Source of the DNA: Diadema setosum
Lineage: Eukaryota; Echinodermata; Echinoidea; Diadematoida; Diadematidae
Assembly (NCBI GenBank): GCA_033980235.1
Contig: CM067064.1
Coordinates: 4,421,001 to 4,485,000 of the forward strand
Direction: 5' to 3'
DNA: 64,000 nt
Shown here: in pieces, positions 45,290-57,193 of the stretch
How the letters are laid out: every line of letters begins with the position of its first letter
Position numbering within the stretch: the first letter of the stretch is position 1
Position numbers and translations under genes: made by a program
The notes under the pieces: generated by a model
Database searches by the model: none
What the model was told of the DNA's origin: nothing
Seen by the model: the letters and a program-made list of their open reading frames with translations, nothing else

Positions 45290-46060
45290 TGTGCTATCAT
45301 ACATTTAATAATGCAGGTTTCTATTAGGGAGAGGAATTCTTTTAATGGTGAAGCTTGGTACTGTCTCTCCTTTCATCCAACTACTAGTAAACGTAGAGTT
45401 TAACCAATCGATTCCTGGAATAATTTTGCTGCAGGAATGACTGTCTTGTTCTCGTCAAATTGGCAACTCCAAGTTTCAATGCATATTCTATGTAGGAAAA
45501 TGATTAGATGGAGCTGTTACGAATCATTAATCCTCTTCAAAATAAAAAAAAACAACAACAATAACTTGAAACAGAAATATTTACTCTGAAATGTTGCCAA
45601 TTTAAGGTGCAGTTATGAATATAGTGATTTAATAAATGATTTTTGGTTATGCTACAGAAATTTACAATGGCCCACGACCAAAATCAAAATTCAAATAAAA
45701 GAAGTTCTATTCTATAACTGTATGCTAAAATATCAGCAATGACCGGCAGAGCTGATGATAAAGAGAAAACAGCATCAAAACTTAGATATGTGGTTCTGAG
45801 GCTTTGAAGGCTTAAACAGAGAACAAACAGGGTGCAGATTGATGGGTAAACAGTATTCTCTTTCTGTTGCTTTTAAAAGCGCTGAATTTAGGAGAGAATG
45901 TGTTTCAGAAGATATCAGAAAATATAAGATGGTGAAATTAGAAGACAGTTTAGCAGTGTGAAACATGTTACCATTTATTTTGTAGTACCCTTTCTGTTTC
46001 ATTTTTTTTTCAAAATCGCAATTAGTCATGAGCTTCAAGGAAATCATCAATTAAGTGCCT
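45290..46060. repeat. AT-rich stretch with dispersed repeat P, copy 2
   Basis: 45594-45640 matches 26540-26580 (TTGCCAATTTAAGG, CAGTTA, AGTGATTTA). A 91-aa minus frame (45775-46050) might be a retroelement relic but has no catalytic motif that I can see. Confidence 0.35.
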
Positions 46061-46500
46061 TTAACGTCCCTGCAATCCATAGCAGTCCTTCTAGAGCCAT
46101 GTAATTACCCACCATGCATTTTAGTGATTTGCAATTAGGCCACTTATTCCCGCTGATACCCCCCTCCCCCCATACTAAGTGATATGGCCATGGCGTAGAC
46201 TGAGAACAATCAAGCCGTCACACGCAAAAGCGTCATTACATCACGGGGCCGGCAGCTTGGCGCATCAGGACTTCCCTAGAGAGGAAGAACATCAGCGGGT
46301 ATCGGATGCAAAAGAGCTCTCCAGCCACCGATGAAAGCGTCCTCATCACCGGTAGAAACGTGCCTTCCTGCTCTCCAAGAGAATCACATCTATGGCCATA
46401 CACTCTCCCCAGTAGCAGAACTTCTCCCATGAAGTTTAACCCATATTCCCTGTGAGAATGTACTATTTCCATGGACATTGTACAAGGCCAACAAGGCCCT
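46061..46500. other. GC-richer unique block, candidate conserved noncoding DNA or unknown exon
   Basis: High complexity with GCAATTAGGCCACTTATTCC and CACGGGGCCGGCAGC. An 80-aa minus frame (46236-46478) is not low-complexity, but I recognise no domain and cannot identify splice boundaries. Confidence 0.3.
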
Positions 46501-47569
46501 ATACAGTATATCCAAAAAAAAATTACAATCCGATTTCGACATTTCTTACCGACATCTTGCAGAAAACCCTGTTCAATTTAGTTTTATTATTACACAGAGA
46601 AATGCTGATTGTTGTAAAGCATGTCATGGGTCCATTCCACCAAGTTTTGCACTTGGATGCCCTTAGCATTTTGCACAGGTGTAAGCACAATGGACGAACT
46701 AGGAGGGAACGGATTCCCGACATGCTCTACAAAGATTCCAATTTCTCTGGGACCACTGAAGAAATCGAATAGGAATTTCTGTAAGATGTACGTAATAAGT
46801 TATAGTTTCATATGTTGAAATTGCATTTTAATTGATTCACCATTCTTAAAGTTATTATTGCAGAAAGTCAGATTGTTTGTTGTTGTTTTTTTGTGGGGGG
46901 GGGGGGATATAGATGGTATAGCCAAAGGATTAAATGAGAGGACACTGTCCATTACACTGTACACCATGAGTGACAGGTCTGTCATCTAACATTGCCTCAC
47001 TATGACAACAATCACCATGGTACCTTCATTCAGTCTTACATATGGTTATAGTCAGATCTTCTCTCATTTGCAATTTTGCTTATGTGCAAATTTACCATAC
47101 TGTTTGAAATCCTTTGCATTTGATACCCTCATTCTAGTCACTTCAGTTATTAGAAATATCTTGGTATGATCTAAAAACAAATTTATGGCTTCACACCAAT
47201 CACCTGTGCTGACTTATAAAGGCTAAGATTTGACAGTGTTGAAAGACATAAAGATATCATCAAAGGAATTCTGCTCATAAGCTAGCATTAGCTAGTTTTA
47301 ATAACATTGCACAGAAATTGTAGCTTTCTCGCACCCTCATCCTTCTTCTCACTGGACATAGCACTTCCTATACATGTCCAGAGTACTGTATGTCCCCAAA
47401 AAGAAGAACATTTAGTCTTATCAGATCTATTTTGAATGGCACACATATGGATGACCTTTTCCCATCAAGCATCCCATTGCTTGGATACCACCTGTTGACT
47501 AGTTTTCTGGCCTGGAGGGTGGTGAGGAAGGCATCAGCATCATTTCCCCTCCCTACATCTTCCTCTCTC
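46501..47569. other. Spacer
   Basis: G run at 46896-46907 after TTGTTGTTGTT. No gene recognised. Confidence 0.5.
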
Positions 47570-47952
47570 TTTCAGTGAGAGCATCTCTCACGGCACAGTG
47601 TTTGCTGACATTTCCACGCTGTTTCTACCAGCTGCCTTTTCAACATTCACGACGTCAAGTCTACGGAGGTGGTGGTGGTGGTGGGGGGGGGGGGGATGGG
47701 AGGACCCCTACTCAAGACATCGGTCTTGGAGTACATAAAACTTGGGAGGTCAAGAGGAAAGTAGATCAGAATCGCTGCACATGATCTGCATTCATCTCTC
47801 TCCTCCGAACAAGTCTTGCGGAAGCCATTTTCAGTTGGCCAGACGGAATTGAGGATGATAAGCGTGGAATTGGATGGTAATATTTCAGCCTTCCTTGCAG
47901 CACACCATTGATGGTATGGGTGTACGGTAAGCCCCCCCCCCCCCCCCCCCCA
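47570..47952. other. Unique block between GGT/poly-G and poly-C tracts
   Basis: (GGT)n with a G run (47666-47695) and a C run of about 21 (47932-47952), facing each other across about 235 bp. The sequence between is unique, with no recognised frame. Confidence 0.45.
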
Positions 47953-49436
47953 AGTGAGGCACAAAAAGCTTACATCTGGGATATTGCAGTGATGTCACAG
48001 GAGACCACTGGTACAGATTACTGTCTAAAGGCATAATTATTCACAGATTTGAAACACTGTTTTTGAAAAACAGGGCATGATATGGAATAAATGCTAAAAG
48101 CTTTCAATAGGCAAAGTCTGCATCATTTCACACTGCATCAACTAACTTTTCCTGGGCTACTTTGTGCAATGCCAAAAACTTTCTGATGACATTAACTACA
48201 CCAGACGCAAAATGCCCAGTCGCAGCCTTTTGTTAAGAGAGGTAAATGCCCATGTCAGAGACCAAAAATTTCAAAGGAAGGAAATCAGACTGTTCATTAT
48301 GCAAAGTTAAGGGTTCCTTATCAATGGACAAAGAGGAACATCGTCTAAATATTTTTCTGGACGACTAAACAAGTTTGGCAGGAATGTAAGTTAGACACTC
48401 AAACAAAAAGAGAAAAATGTCGAATTTGGCTGCAACACCACTGCTGCTCTGAGGTGAGATTATTATCATACAGTGAAAAGAAGGTGATTGTTCATTTTGA
48501 GAGGGAATTCCCCTCTTCCCCCACCTTTTCTGCATCCTGATCATATAATACATTTTAAGACATTTAAGTAAGTCAGCAGCAGGATGTACATCTAGGCATT
48601 CCTTTTTCTTTTCACGTTAGCAATTTGCAATATCCTTCTTTCCTTTTTTCCTTTTCCACTTGGTTGCTTCCAAAAACCGACAAGTATTGTTTCAAGAAAA
48701 ATACCTTTCCTTTTATGTGGTCAAATTCCTCCTCCTCCCCCCCCCCAATACAAACAAGACACATTCATTTTTTTTTCTGAATGATACAACCATGCTGTGA
48801 GATATTCATATCCTGTGTTACTATACTTATCCATTCTGCAATATGGGTTTTAAAAGGGTTGAGAATTGTTAGTTACAAACACAGGATGTCCTACTTCATG
48901 AATGGATTAGGCAGGAAATATCCGTATTCGTGGTATCTTTGCTGCTGAATCCGCATTCTCACTTTCTGGGAAGGCTGAAATTCTGAGTATTTGGCATCAC
49001 TTTGCATTCTGTTTGTGGTTTAGGAGCTGTTGGTGGCTGGTTGATTCTCTAGTCCAGTCACTGACAGATGTACACCGATACCATGGTTGCTATTTCAAAG
49101 GAAAACCATAACCCATGGTGCTTTGCAGCACAAATATGGCAGTCACAAAAATATGATTGTACACACCAATTCAGCCTTGAAGCTCGATCTGCCACTACCG
49201 TAGTGTCCCACGTGTGCACGCGTGTGGTAAATTCGTGATAGATAAGAATGCAGTGTCCCGTGAATCTGCCGTATCTATATCTATCACACATCCACCATTC
49301 GCATACATGCACGGAACACCGCAATAATGGCAGATCATGCTGCCTGGTAGGATCAGTGCACAGGACAGCTTTCAGATTGCGGTACGTTCCATCTTCACTG
49401 TTAGAATATCAAAAAAAAATATATATGTGCCATTTC
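47953..49436. other. Long spacer
   Basis: AT-rich DNA with a C run near 48739. 49050-49350 is somewhat GC-richer and open on both strands, unrecognised. Confidence 0.45.
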
Positions 49437-49931
49437 CAGGGCTGCCAACTCTCACGCATTGAGCGCGAGACTCACGCAATTCAACCAATTTTGACTGTCT
49501 CACTCTGATAAACGAAATCTCACGCTAAACCCCCAAAATGGAATGTACATGACTACAAAAATAAATATATCTCTAAATTCTCTGATATTCCGAATATCGA
49601 TATACCCAAGCCGAAAATTTCGAGATTTTCTTGCGCGGGTGTAAAGCATAACCAATAATAATCGTTTTCGGTTCACGCGTAAAGACAAGCTATTGGATTA
49701 CGATTGGTTTCTACCTATACCACGTGAGTGTAGCTTGTACTTTTGGCAAATTACAGTACATGTATGGCTATGACGTGTGCTTTACGTCGCTTTACATACA
49801 CTGACTGTGTACGTAGTACGTAGGCCTACGTACGTACGGCCGCACAGCAGGCCGTCAGGTGCTAGCCAGGAGGTCGCTCCGCTCCCTCGCAGTGTCTCAC
49901 ACCAAACTCTCACTCAAGGTTGGCAGCCCTG
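49437..49931. mobile_element. 495-bp hAT-like MITE (TIR CAGGGCTGCCAAC)
   Basis: Begins CAGGGCTGCCAACTCTCACG and ends GGTTGGCAGCCCTG. CAGGG...CCCTG termini are typical of hAT elements. The interior has repeated TCTCACGC phrases and TACGTACG-rich DNA near 49815. A clear 8-bp target duplication is not visible. Confidence 0.8.
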
Positions 49932-50269
49932 CATCTCCTACATATTTACAGTTCCACTTATCTCTGCATGTATGCATTCATTGACCGATATTCTAATTTT
50001 TTTAAATGTACTTCTAGATCTTTTCAGCTTTAATAAGCTCTTGGCTCTTAACTTACAGTATATGGCACTTTTTCCCCATTGGCAGCCCCTTGAAATAGGG
50101 AGAGCATTTTATACATCACAACAGCATAATATGACCTGTATCCACAAAGGTAATTTATATCAAATCCAAAGTTTAAATTTAGTCCATGAACCTAAACAAG
50201 CATGAAACAGGCTTACAGCGTATACCAAGCATGTATCAGCACACATTCATCATTGGATATCTGGTGGCA
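49932..50269. other. Spacer
   Basis: Nothing recognised. Confidence 0.5.
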
Positions 50270-50481
50270 TACAGTAAAAGTGGATATTTTGGCGGGACTA
50301 ATTTTTCGCGCTCAGCCAGGTAAGAACAGTTTCGCAAGTTTTTAACTCCACAAAATCAAGACATCAACTACTGGAACATACGGCAAGCAGAAATATTTGT
50401 GTGCTATTATTTTTACTTTAATCTTTGGTTGCACGAAATGCGTGAAAATTTCAACACGGCGAAAATTTCCACTTTTACAGT
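50270..50481 (+). mobile_element. Family E MITE, copy 3 (most complete)
   Basis: TACAGTAAAAGTGGATATTT at the left, AAATTTCCACTTTTACAGT at the right. Contains CTCAGCCAGGTAAGAAC and AATCAAGACATCAACTACTG. 212 bp. Confidence 0.88.
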
Positions 50482-50751
50482 GCTTATGTGATCAGTCACT
50501 CACAAAATTGGCAATATCCACAAGCTTAATTTCAACTACCCTTGTGAATCTAGGCTAATGTGTCTACAAGTACAGTTAATGTCTGTTGGGGGATCATCCT
50601 AAATATGTTTCGGCAGCAGAAGTGCATTAAGTAATATTCTAGAACACATTGGGTGGCATGTCAAATCATGTCGCTTAAAGTTCAGAAACTGAGAACGGTA
50701 AGTCACGTTCCAGTTCCTCGCCAAGCTCCTGGGCGTTGTAAAGTGCCCTTC

Positions 50752-50844
50752 TTAACCCGTTGAGGACGAGTCCTGGATATACTCGGGCAAGGGTCAATGG
50801 GAAATGCGTGTTGTAGCAAAATCAATCCATCCTCAACGAGTTAA
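50752..50844 (-). mobile_element. Family A TTAA MITE
   Basis: Begins TTAACCCGTTGAGGACGAGT and ends CATCCTCAACGAGTTAA. Both TTAA flanks intact. Confidence 0.92.
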
Positions 50845-51061
50845 CAATTGTAATGTCTAACGCACGACATACTCTGAACTAACTTTATCTGGAATGAAAG
50901 GAGGCCACCAGATGTATGTTATGACTAAGAATAACTTATTTTTCTCTTTTAATAAATAAACTGAGTCAAAGTCATGGTGAGGTTAAAACACAGGCGCAGC
51001 CATTACATCAGAAAATATGACACATCTAATCAATCCAATTCAATGTATGATAATGATGATG

Positions 51062-51112
51062 TCACATTTGTAGTACACACATATTTGTAGCACACACATA
51101 TTTGTAGCATGT
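51062..51112. repeat. 18-bp minisatellite, about 2.7 units
   Basis: ATTTGTAG(T/C)ACACACAT repeated. Confidence 0.85.
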
Positions 51113-52730
51113 ACATGTATAAACACTACAAAATGAACCTCAAAGTACAATGTATGTGTGACAGCTTGACTCTCAGTGTTATACACAGTACTGTTATTAG
51201 AGAAAGATAAGATGTTGATATTGACTGCACATCTACCTACTGTCTCAGGTTACAAAGTCACAAGGTCTAAAACAGTACCAGTAAAAAAAAAAAAAAAAAA
51301 AACCTTTGATAGAGATACTATGAGTGAAACATTGGGGATGGTATTATCAGTAGTATAATGTATACAGTAAAAAAAAATATAAAATACAAGGTTACAATTC
51401 TCCTCTGTACACTACATGTACGTTGTACCATGTGGCCTCTAGGTAGGCATCTTTCAGATGCATTGAGATCAATATATCCAATCTTGTGCATAGCAAATAT
51501 TGTCATGCGCTATCCAAGTGAGATAAGTTATTTAATCCTTCCAATGCCAATGAGGCAAATGTGTACAAATCTTACCAAAAAACCTATGGACAGAACTTAA
51601 TGTGGCATGTACAATTGTAGGGGGATAATAGCAACCATGCAGTTATTTAAGAACAGACACACATACACACACACACACACTCACAAAATGATGGTCATGG
51701 ACGCTTTCTGCTGACAAAGACAGCCAACGGAAATGGTGCAGAAACTAATTCTGTTATCAATTTCTCTTTTTGACAAGGATGTGTGGCAAATATGAGGTTT
51801 ACTCCCTCTCACAGTGATATCATAACTTACAATATGAGCTAATACACACACTGTTAAACACACACACGAACACACACACATACACACACACATACATGTG
51901 TACATACACCACCACAATATCACTTATGACAGAATTTGAAGCAAAGCGTATCCAGTTGTGTCCAAGTACAATATTACATTCATATCATTGCACAAGATGG
52001 AGAAAAGCAGCGAATGGGAAAGAGAGAGAGAGAGAAAAAAAAAAGCACTACTCTAAGAAGGAAATTGATTGGATAAGAGGGAAAAGTTGGTTAGAGAAAA
52101 CACAACACATTCGATTAAACGCTTCTGATACCACTTAACCAGGCAAGCGGGGAAAGGGTATACATCACAATAAAGCATCGCGACTGAATCTACCCCAGGT
52201 AAGGGATACTGAAACATACATTATTCATCAATCATTTGAATTTCATCTTGCTGGCTGACTGTGAGTGTAGCATTCCGCCTGATTTCGGCAAGAGCGAGGC
52301 AAAGAGTGTGATTCTATCGCTGTCTCTCATCAATTTTTAGCCATTTGTGAGTGGAGATCCATTTTCTTCTCCTTTTACACTAAACATGTACAATCTATCA
52401 CAAATGCATGCATCAGAGCTTCACTATGAGAAGGGAGAATGAAGCAAGGTTAGTCAGGATCAAACTTTATGAGTTCAACTCTTTTTGCGATGCATGAAAA
52501 TGCTCTTGATCATAAACAATAACAATGAGGCGGCACTTTCTGAACATTCATCACACTATCACATCTTTTCAAACAAAAGGGGCCTGAAGCTAGAAGTGTT
52601 GCATATATAATCCCATATCCTTTTTTTTTTTGTAAGAAAAGTTTTACAAGAAAAGAATAGTAACAACAATTTACTTCCTGTTCAGGTCCCGTTTCTATTT
52701 TTCTGCCCTCAAAAGTTGTTCCTGTTCCAA
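51113..52730. other. Spacer with microsatellites
   Basis: A run (51282-51302), CA-rich arrays (51655-51682, 51845-51898) and an (AG)n/A run (52020-52044). No gene recognised. Confidence 0.55.
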
Positions 52731-52872
52731 TACAGTGAAACCCCGTTATAACGAGTTTGGTTATAACGAGGAACCGCTTATAATGAGGTGATCGCGTCGG
52801 TCCCGTTTTCCTTTGCGTGTAAACCTATGGCAGAACAAACTGGTTATAACGAGTTCGGTTATATATATATAT
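52731..52872 (+). mobile_element. Pogo/Tigger-like MITE fragment
   Basis: TACAGTGAAACCCCGTTATA then ACGAGTTTGGTTATAACGAG and CTGGTTATAACGAGTTCGG. The right terminus is replaced by (TA)n. The terminal style agrees with pogo-type TIRs; related to 17410. Confidence 0.65.
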
Positions 52873-53589
52873 GGCCAAGTAAAAAAAGAAAGTAGTTTCT
52901 CGTCCAGGTTTTTTGAGCAAGGCGATGAGGGAGGTCCTTACTATTTGATATGTTACTATTTTTTCAAGGATCGTCAAAATGAAAGTAATATGTTTCTAGT
53001 CCGGTAATTCTGAGAAAGGTAACGAGAGAGGGCTTTACAATTTTCTATATTCAATTTATGAAATGAAATATCACTCTGGTAGCTTTGTTATGAGACCAGG
53101 TCCCAAGTGTACATCTTGCCTGCACTCTGTGCATTTTCAAACAAATAGATATATGTGCCATACTTGAAATGAAACTTCATGCATGCAGAACATTTGCTTT
53201 TTCTTTCCACTACGGATGTCAATGGAAAATGACCATCTTAATACTGGTATTTAGTGTTGTAATGGCTTTTCTGATACCAGTGTACTTGCAATTCTGATGT
53301 ATTGTGCTATTAATTGATATTCAAAACACTGCTTTATTTATTGGTGTTTGTGACTTTTTGTGTCCACACAGCTGGTATGTATATCTGCAGTTCTTCACAG
53401 TACAATTGTAGCACATTCAACTGGAAACTGGCTTGTACAATAGCAGATGGATATCAAAATGATACTGATATGGCATTCTAGCATTAAACGTTTAAAGATG
53501 TTTCTTCATGATCTAAAAAGACATTTGATAATCACTCATTATTTGGATGATGAATGATATTGTATAACAGTACACACTACAGATGATAC
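52873..53589. other. Spacer
   Basis: AT-rich; nothing recognised. Confidence 0.5.
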
Positions 53590-54019
53590 CACTCACGGCT
53601 GTGTCCGTGAATATACATCGTGAAGAAAAGTATCCCGCAGAAATACGAGACAAACCAGAATCCGTGGAAAAGTTATTTACTTTGTAGATACACCCATTTA
53701 ATAATTCTACTTTTGCTGGAAAAGCGCATTCATTTTCTCTGCAAAATAGAATGTATCGCCGTGACAGACCAGGGGATGGGGACCCTGGACAGCTACAAAA
53801 CACGCACACTTTGCCGATATACGGCCACTGCACTGGCACCAGGGAGGTGTGGACCTCCCTGCTGGCACCGTACCTTCCGACACTGCACACACATGCACAT
53901 AGTCACAATGACATGAAAATGTATACATACTCGATACCGTACAATCCTCACAAGCATTTGTACAGTACAATTCTTCCGCTTAAAATATCAGAAACGGGGA
54001 AAAATACGAACAACGCGCA
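53590..54019. other. Unique mixed block, unrecognised frames on both strands
   Basis: Overlapping frames of 111 aa (plus, 53751-54086) and 125 aa (minus, 53513-53890), neither a known family. The short hairpin CAGGGAGGTGTGGACCTCCCTG lies at about 53843-53864. Confidence 0.3.
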
Positions 54020-54330
54020 AAATATGCATGGAATATCAGCAATTGTTCGCAAAAATGTTGCCGCTATCGCGTTCACGACGTATTGAATGCGCTATACATC
54101 ACAGTCCAGTAGGCCGGCCCGCCGCGCCGCCCATCCATCCAACTACAGTGCAGTTCGACTGCTTTGGTGGGTCATTCCTTCTTGCCGATCGGCCGAGCTC
54201 GCAGTGTGAAATGCATGCGTTATTACATACGCACTACACACAGAAGCTACAGCTGTACTACAGTCTACAGCTAAGTAGAGGACGCAAGGCGTAAAAATTA
54301 GAAATGAGACGTCACGATTGGTAGGTGAAT
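54020..54330 (-). promoter_or_regulatory. CpG-rich block with CCAAT/CRE pair, possible promoter
   Basis: CpG-dense (GTAGGCCGGCCCGCCGCGCC at 54109, TGCCGATCGGCCGAGC at 54182) in an otherwise CpG-poor window. At 54308-54321 the minus strand reads CCAATCGTGACGTC, a CCAAT box two bases from a CRE-like GTGACGTC. This could be a promoter for a minus-strand transcript; no TSS evidence exists. Confidence 0.3.
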
Positions 54331-54342
54331 TGTCGATCTTTT

Positions 54343-54545
54343 TTTTTTCGGCGGCCGAAAAAATAGTAAATATCAAAAAAGTCGATGCGGCAACTGAAAA
54401 TCGATGCGGGCGGGGAGCGGGCTGGAACGAGAATTATGAATTTCTTGGTATTTTCAGCGCCATTTTGAAAATAGTAAATAGTAAAAAAATCGATGCGGCG
54501 GCCAAAATCGATGCACGCGAGGACGAGAAACTGGTTTCTTTTTTT
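54343..54545. repeat. Palindrome plus TCGATGC-containing duplication
   Basis: A perfect palindrome TTTTTTCGGC-G-GCCGAAAAAA at 54343-54363, then two related units: AGTAAATATCAAAAAAGTCG at about 54365 and AGTAAATAGTAAAAAAATCG at about 54473. Each is followed by TGCGGC and a second TCGATGC. Class unknown. Confidence 0.6.
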
Positions 54546-56499
54546 AATTGGCATATTATATATTGTCGGAAAGCAGAAGGCTTGTAGCTTGTATCTCATC
54601 TTTCCCATATTTGAACAAAATGTGTACCAAATACTAAAAATGCACTTTCTGTTGTATGTACACATCTGAAATGCATATGATTGTGCAGTTTCTTCAATCA
54701 TTTTACAGAGGAGACAGAACGAAATGACCCCCGCTGGACATTAAAAAGAGGTTAGAAATAGATCTAGTTGTCTTAAAACTATATTATCATGGTCTTACTC
54801 TTGATAATTTTGATTTGGCATTGGCATTTGGCCTTGGCATACAATGCACCACTGAAAAAAAAAAACTACAAAAACAATGTAATACTGATGTCCATGGGTT
54901 CAAGAAAATGGTATACACTCATACTTCACACAGCCGGGCAAGAGAACCTTAACACTTGGGTGGCTATAGCGATCTGGCAAGCAATGTACAAAATGACATT
55001 TTCTGCAACAGTTCCAAAAGGGCGCCTCGCCTTTCTTCCATCCCCCAGGTAATGCCGGGGAATCAAGAATCAATATTCAATCCCCATTCACTGAAAATGC
55101 ACAAAACCATCGCATTAAAAAAAAAAAAAAAAAAAAGTCAAACCTTGCCGCTGCACTAGTCTTTGCAAACCAAACCTCTCAGTTGCCAGAGAAAAGTCCT
55201 TTGAATCAGAGTGGCAGAAAAGCTGCAACTGAGAAAGACTGTTCTTCATCTATAGAAAGAAGTTGTGCTTATCCACAAACCAGTTAGATAAGAGTCTGGA
55301 AAGTTCTAGAGTGAAAAAAAAAACCAACTAAAATTTGACTGCTTCAACATCACAACTTTCTACACTTATGACTCCTTGAGAATCATATTTTGATAATGCG
55401 GTCTTCTCTTCTTGACAGTACTGCTTTTTATCTTAGTTTTCATTGTTCAAAGAATTTCTCTACTGAAAAGGTTTTCTTATCCCTCGTGATCTTCATAAGA
55501 ACATATTGCAATTTGTGACCTATCACCATATTGCAGCCATTATGTTGATTTATGTTGAAGAAAAATGTCTGTAAAGATTTTTTTTTTTTTTTTGCTTCTG
55601 TCAAAATTTAAAAATTGATATCTAATCTGCCTCCTGTCTAAATTTCTTTGTCTAGGAATGCATTGAAATATATCACCTTTTGCTTTTTTTTATCAAGCAT
55701 GTTATCCCGGCATTACTTTATCGACCTTTTGTATTTCAATAGTGACTCATCACTGGTGACTACAACGTGCATTTCAAGATTGTTGGTTTCTTATTTTCAT
55801 TGTAGGTGTTAATTTCTACAGACAGCATCATTTGAGAGCTTACAGTCTGCAAAATTGGAAAAAAAAAACTATATAAAAAAAAAAATTACAAAGGGACAAA
55901 ATGGAGATGGCATCTACATTGTAGATCTGCTTCTCCAGATGAAATGTGACATGGGAAATTCCCAAACTCCCTGTAATACACAGTAAATTCCTTTTCACTG
56001 TACATATCAATGCTTTGAATAAATATCTGTTGTTGTACCTTTTACGTAGAATATAAAAAACCCAGTACAGTAAATTACACACATCACTTCAATACCAATT
56101 TTTAATAGTCTTCTGTAATGCTCCAGTAAACAAATATCTTCCTTTTTTTTTCTGAACTTCTATTAACTTTGTACATTTCATTTTCCCAATTACATTTTCA
56201 CCCCCAGGCCCTTTCACTCCTGAAAACGTATGCTCTTTTGACAAATCTGACAAATGCCATCGCATGAAAATATAGATGAAAATGTCTACACCTCATGAGT
56301 TCATGAAAAACATTGTATGATTTATTGTAGACTACATCAATTGGCCCTTCACATTTTAAATCATGTACGTAGCAATTGTTCATGCAAACAAGGAAGTAAG
56401 CCCCAACAGAACTGTATCATCCTGAAAAAAACCCTCAAAGAAACAAGGAATGAATTGTCACAAAGCATGGACATTCTTGCATGTTTTGCTTGAGTGGCG
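54546..56499. other. Long AT-rich spacer
   Basis: A run of about 21 (55115-55135), T run (55579-55593) and other A/T tracts. No gene recognised. Confidence 0.55.
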
Positions 56500-56830
56500 C
56501 CAGACGCAGAGACCTTTCTGCTCCCGATCGTCGGAAAAACGTATTTTCATTGAACAAGTGCACTGTTGTTTACTTCCTGGTTAACACAAAAAAGGAGAAT
56601 AATTGAGGCCCTTGGGCAGTTTCACCCCAAGAAAGATTTGTTGTGGCTTTGCTCATGTCCTTTGTCAACTTGGGCTTCCTCTTCTGTTGGAGTGCTTGGC
56701 AGTGATTTACCACACGCCACCATTTCGTCGCTCGAGCATCTCCTTGCAAGTTGCCATGGCAACGGAGGTGCACACAGATGAAAAGGAGACTCATGTTGCT
56801 TATTGGTTAGGATTCTTCATTATGAAGGCG
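56500..56830. promoter_or_regulatory. Unique block with palindromic RFX X-box
   Basis: GTTGCCATGGCAAC at 56750-56763 is a fully palindromic, full-consensus RFX X-box. Nearby ATTGGTTAGG holds an inverted CCAAT. Frames of about 70 aa on three readings overlap it, none recognised. Confidence 0.35.
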
Positions 56831-56949
56831 TGAAAACCTTGCACAAGGCAACTAGATCAACGAGCATGAAATTGTTATGCACTGTGGAACCCTACCAAGC
56901 ATGAAATGGAGGGTCCAAAATAGAGCACAGGAAACTCTATGTGTTGGAC

Positions 56950-57193
56950 TACTGTATACGCCAAATATTTTGTGAGGTTTTTATTTTCGTGAATTTCATG
57001 AGTTGGGTGCTATTCACAAAATTAAAGACACACAAAAATATAGACTCTATTCCCGATGTAAATGTGACGTACGCGTGTCAATTTCTCCGTTCAATACAGG
57101 ACTCCATGATCGCAAATTTAACAACTCGTGAAATCGTCGGGAATTCCCAATTCACAAAAATTTAGACTCGCAAAATATATGGCATATACAGTA
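56950..57193. mobile_element. Family F MITE, copy 3
   Basis: TACTGTATACGCC at the left and GGCATATACAGTA at the right; CpG-decayed versions of the CGCGAAAATA interior phrases. It carries about 40 extra bases relative to copy 2. Confidence 0.75.

Noticed and set aside
45775..46050. 91-aa minus frame as a retrotransposon gene
   Set aside because: No reverse transcriptase or endonuclease motif is visible; kept only as a possible old repeat.
46236..46478. 80-aa minus frame as a confirmed exon
   Set aside because: Composition is protein-like, but no family, splice sites or partner exons could be identified; recorded as a block only.
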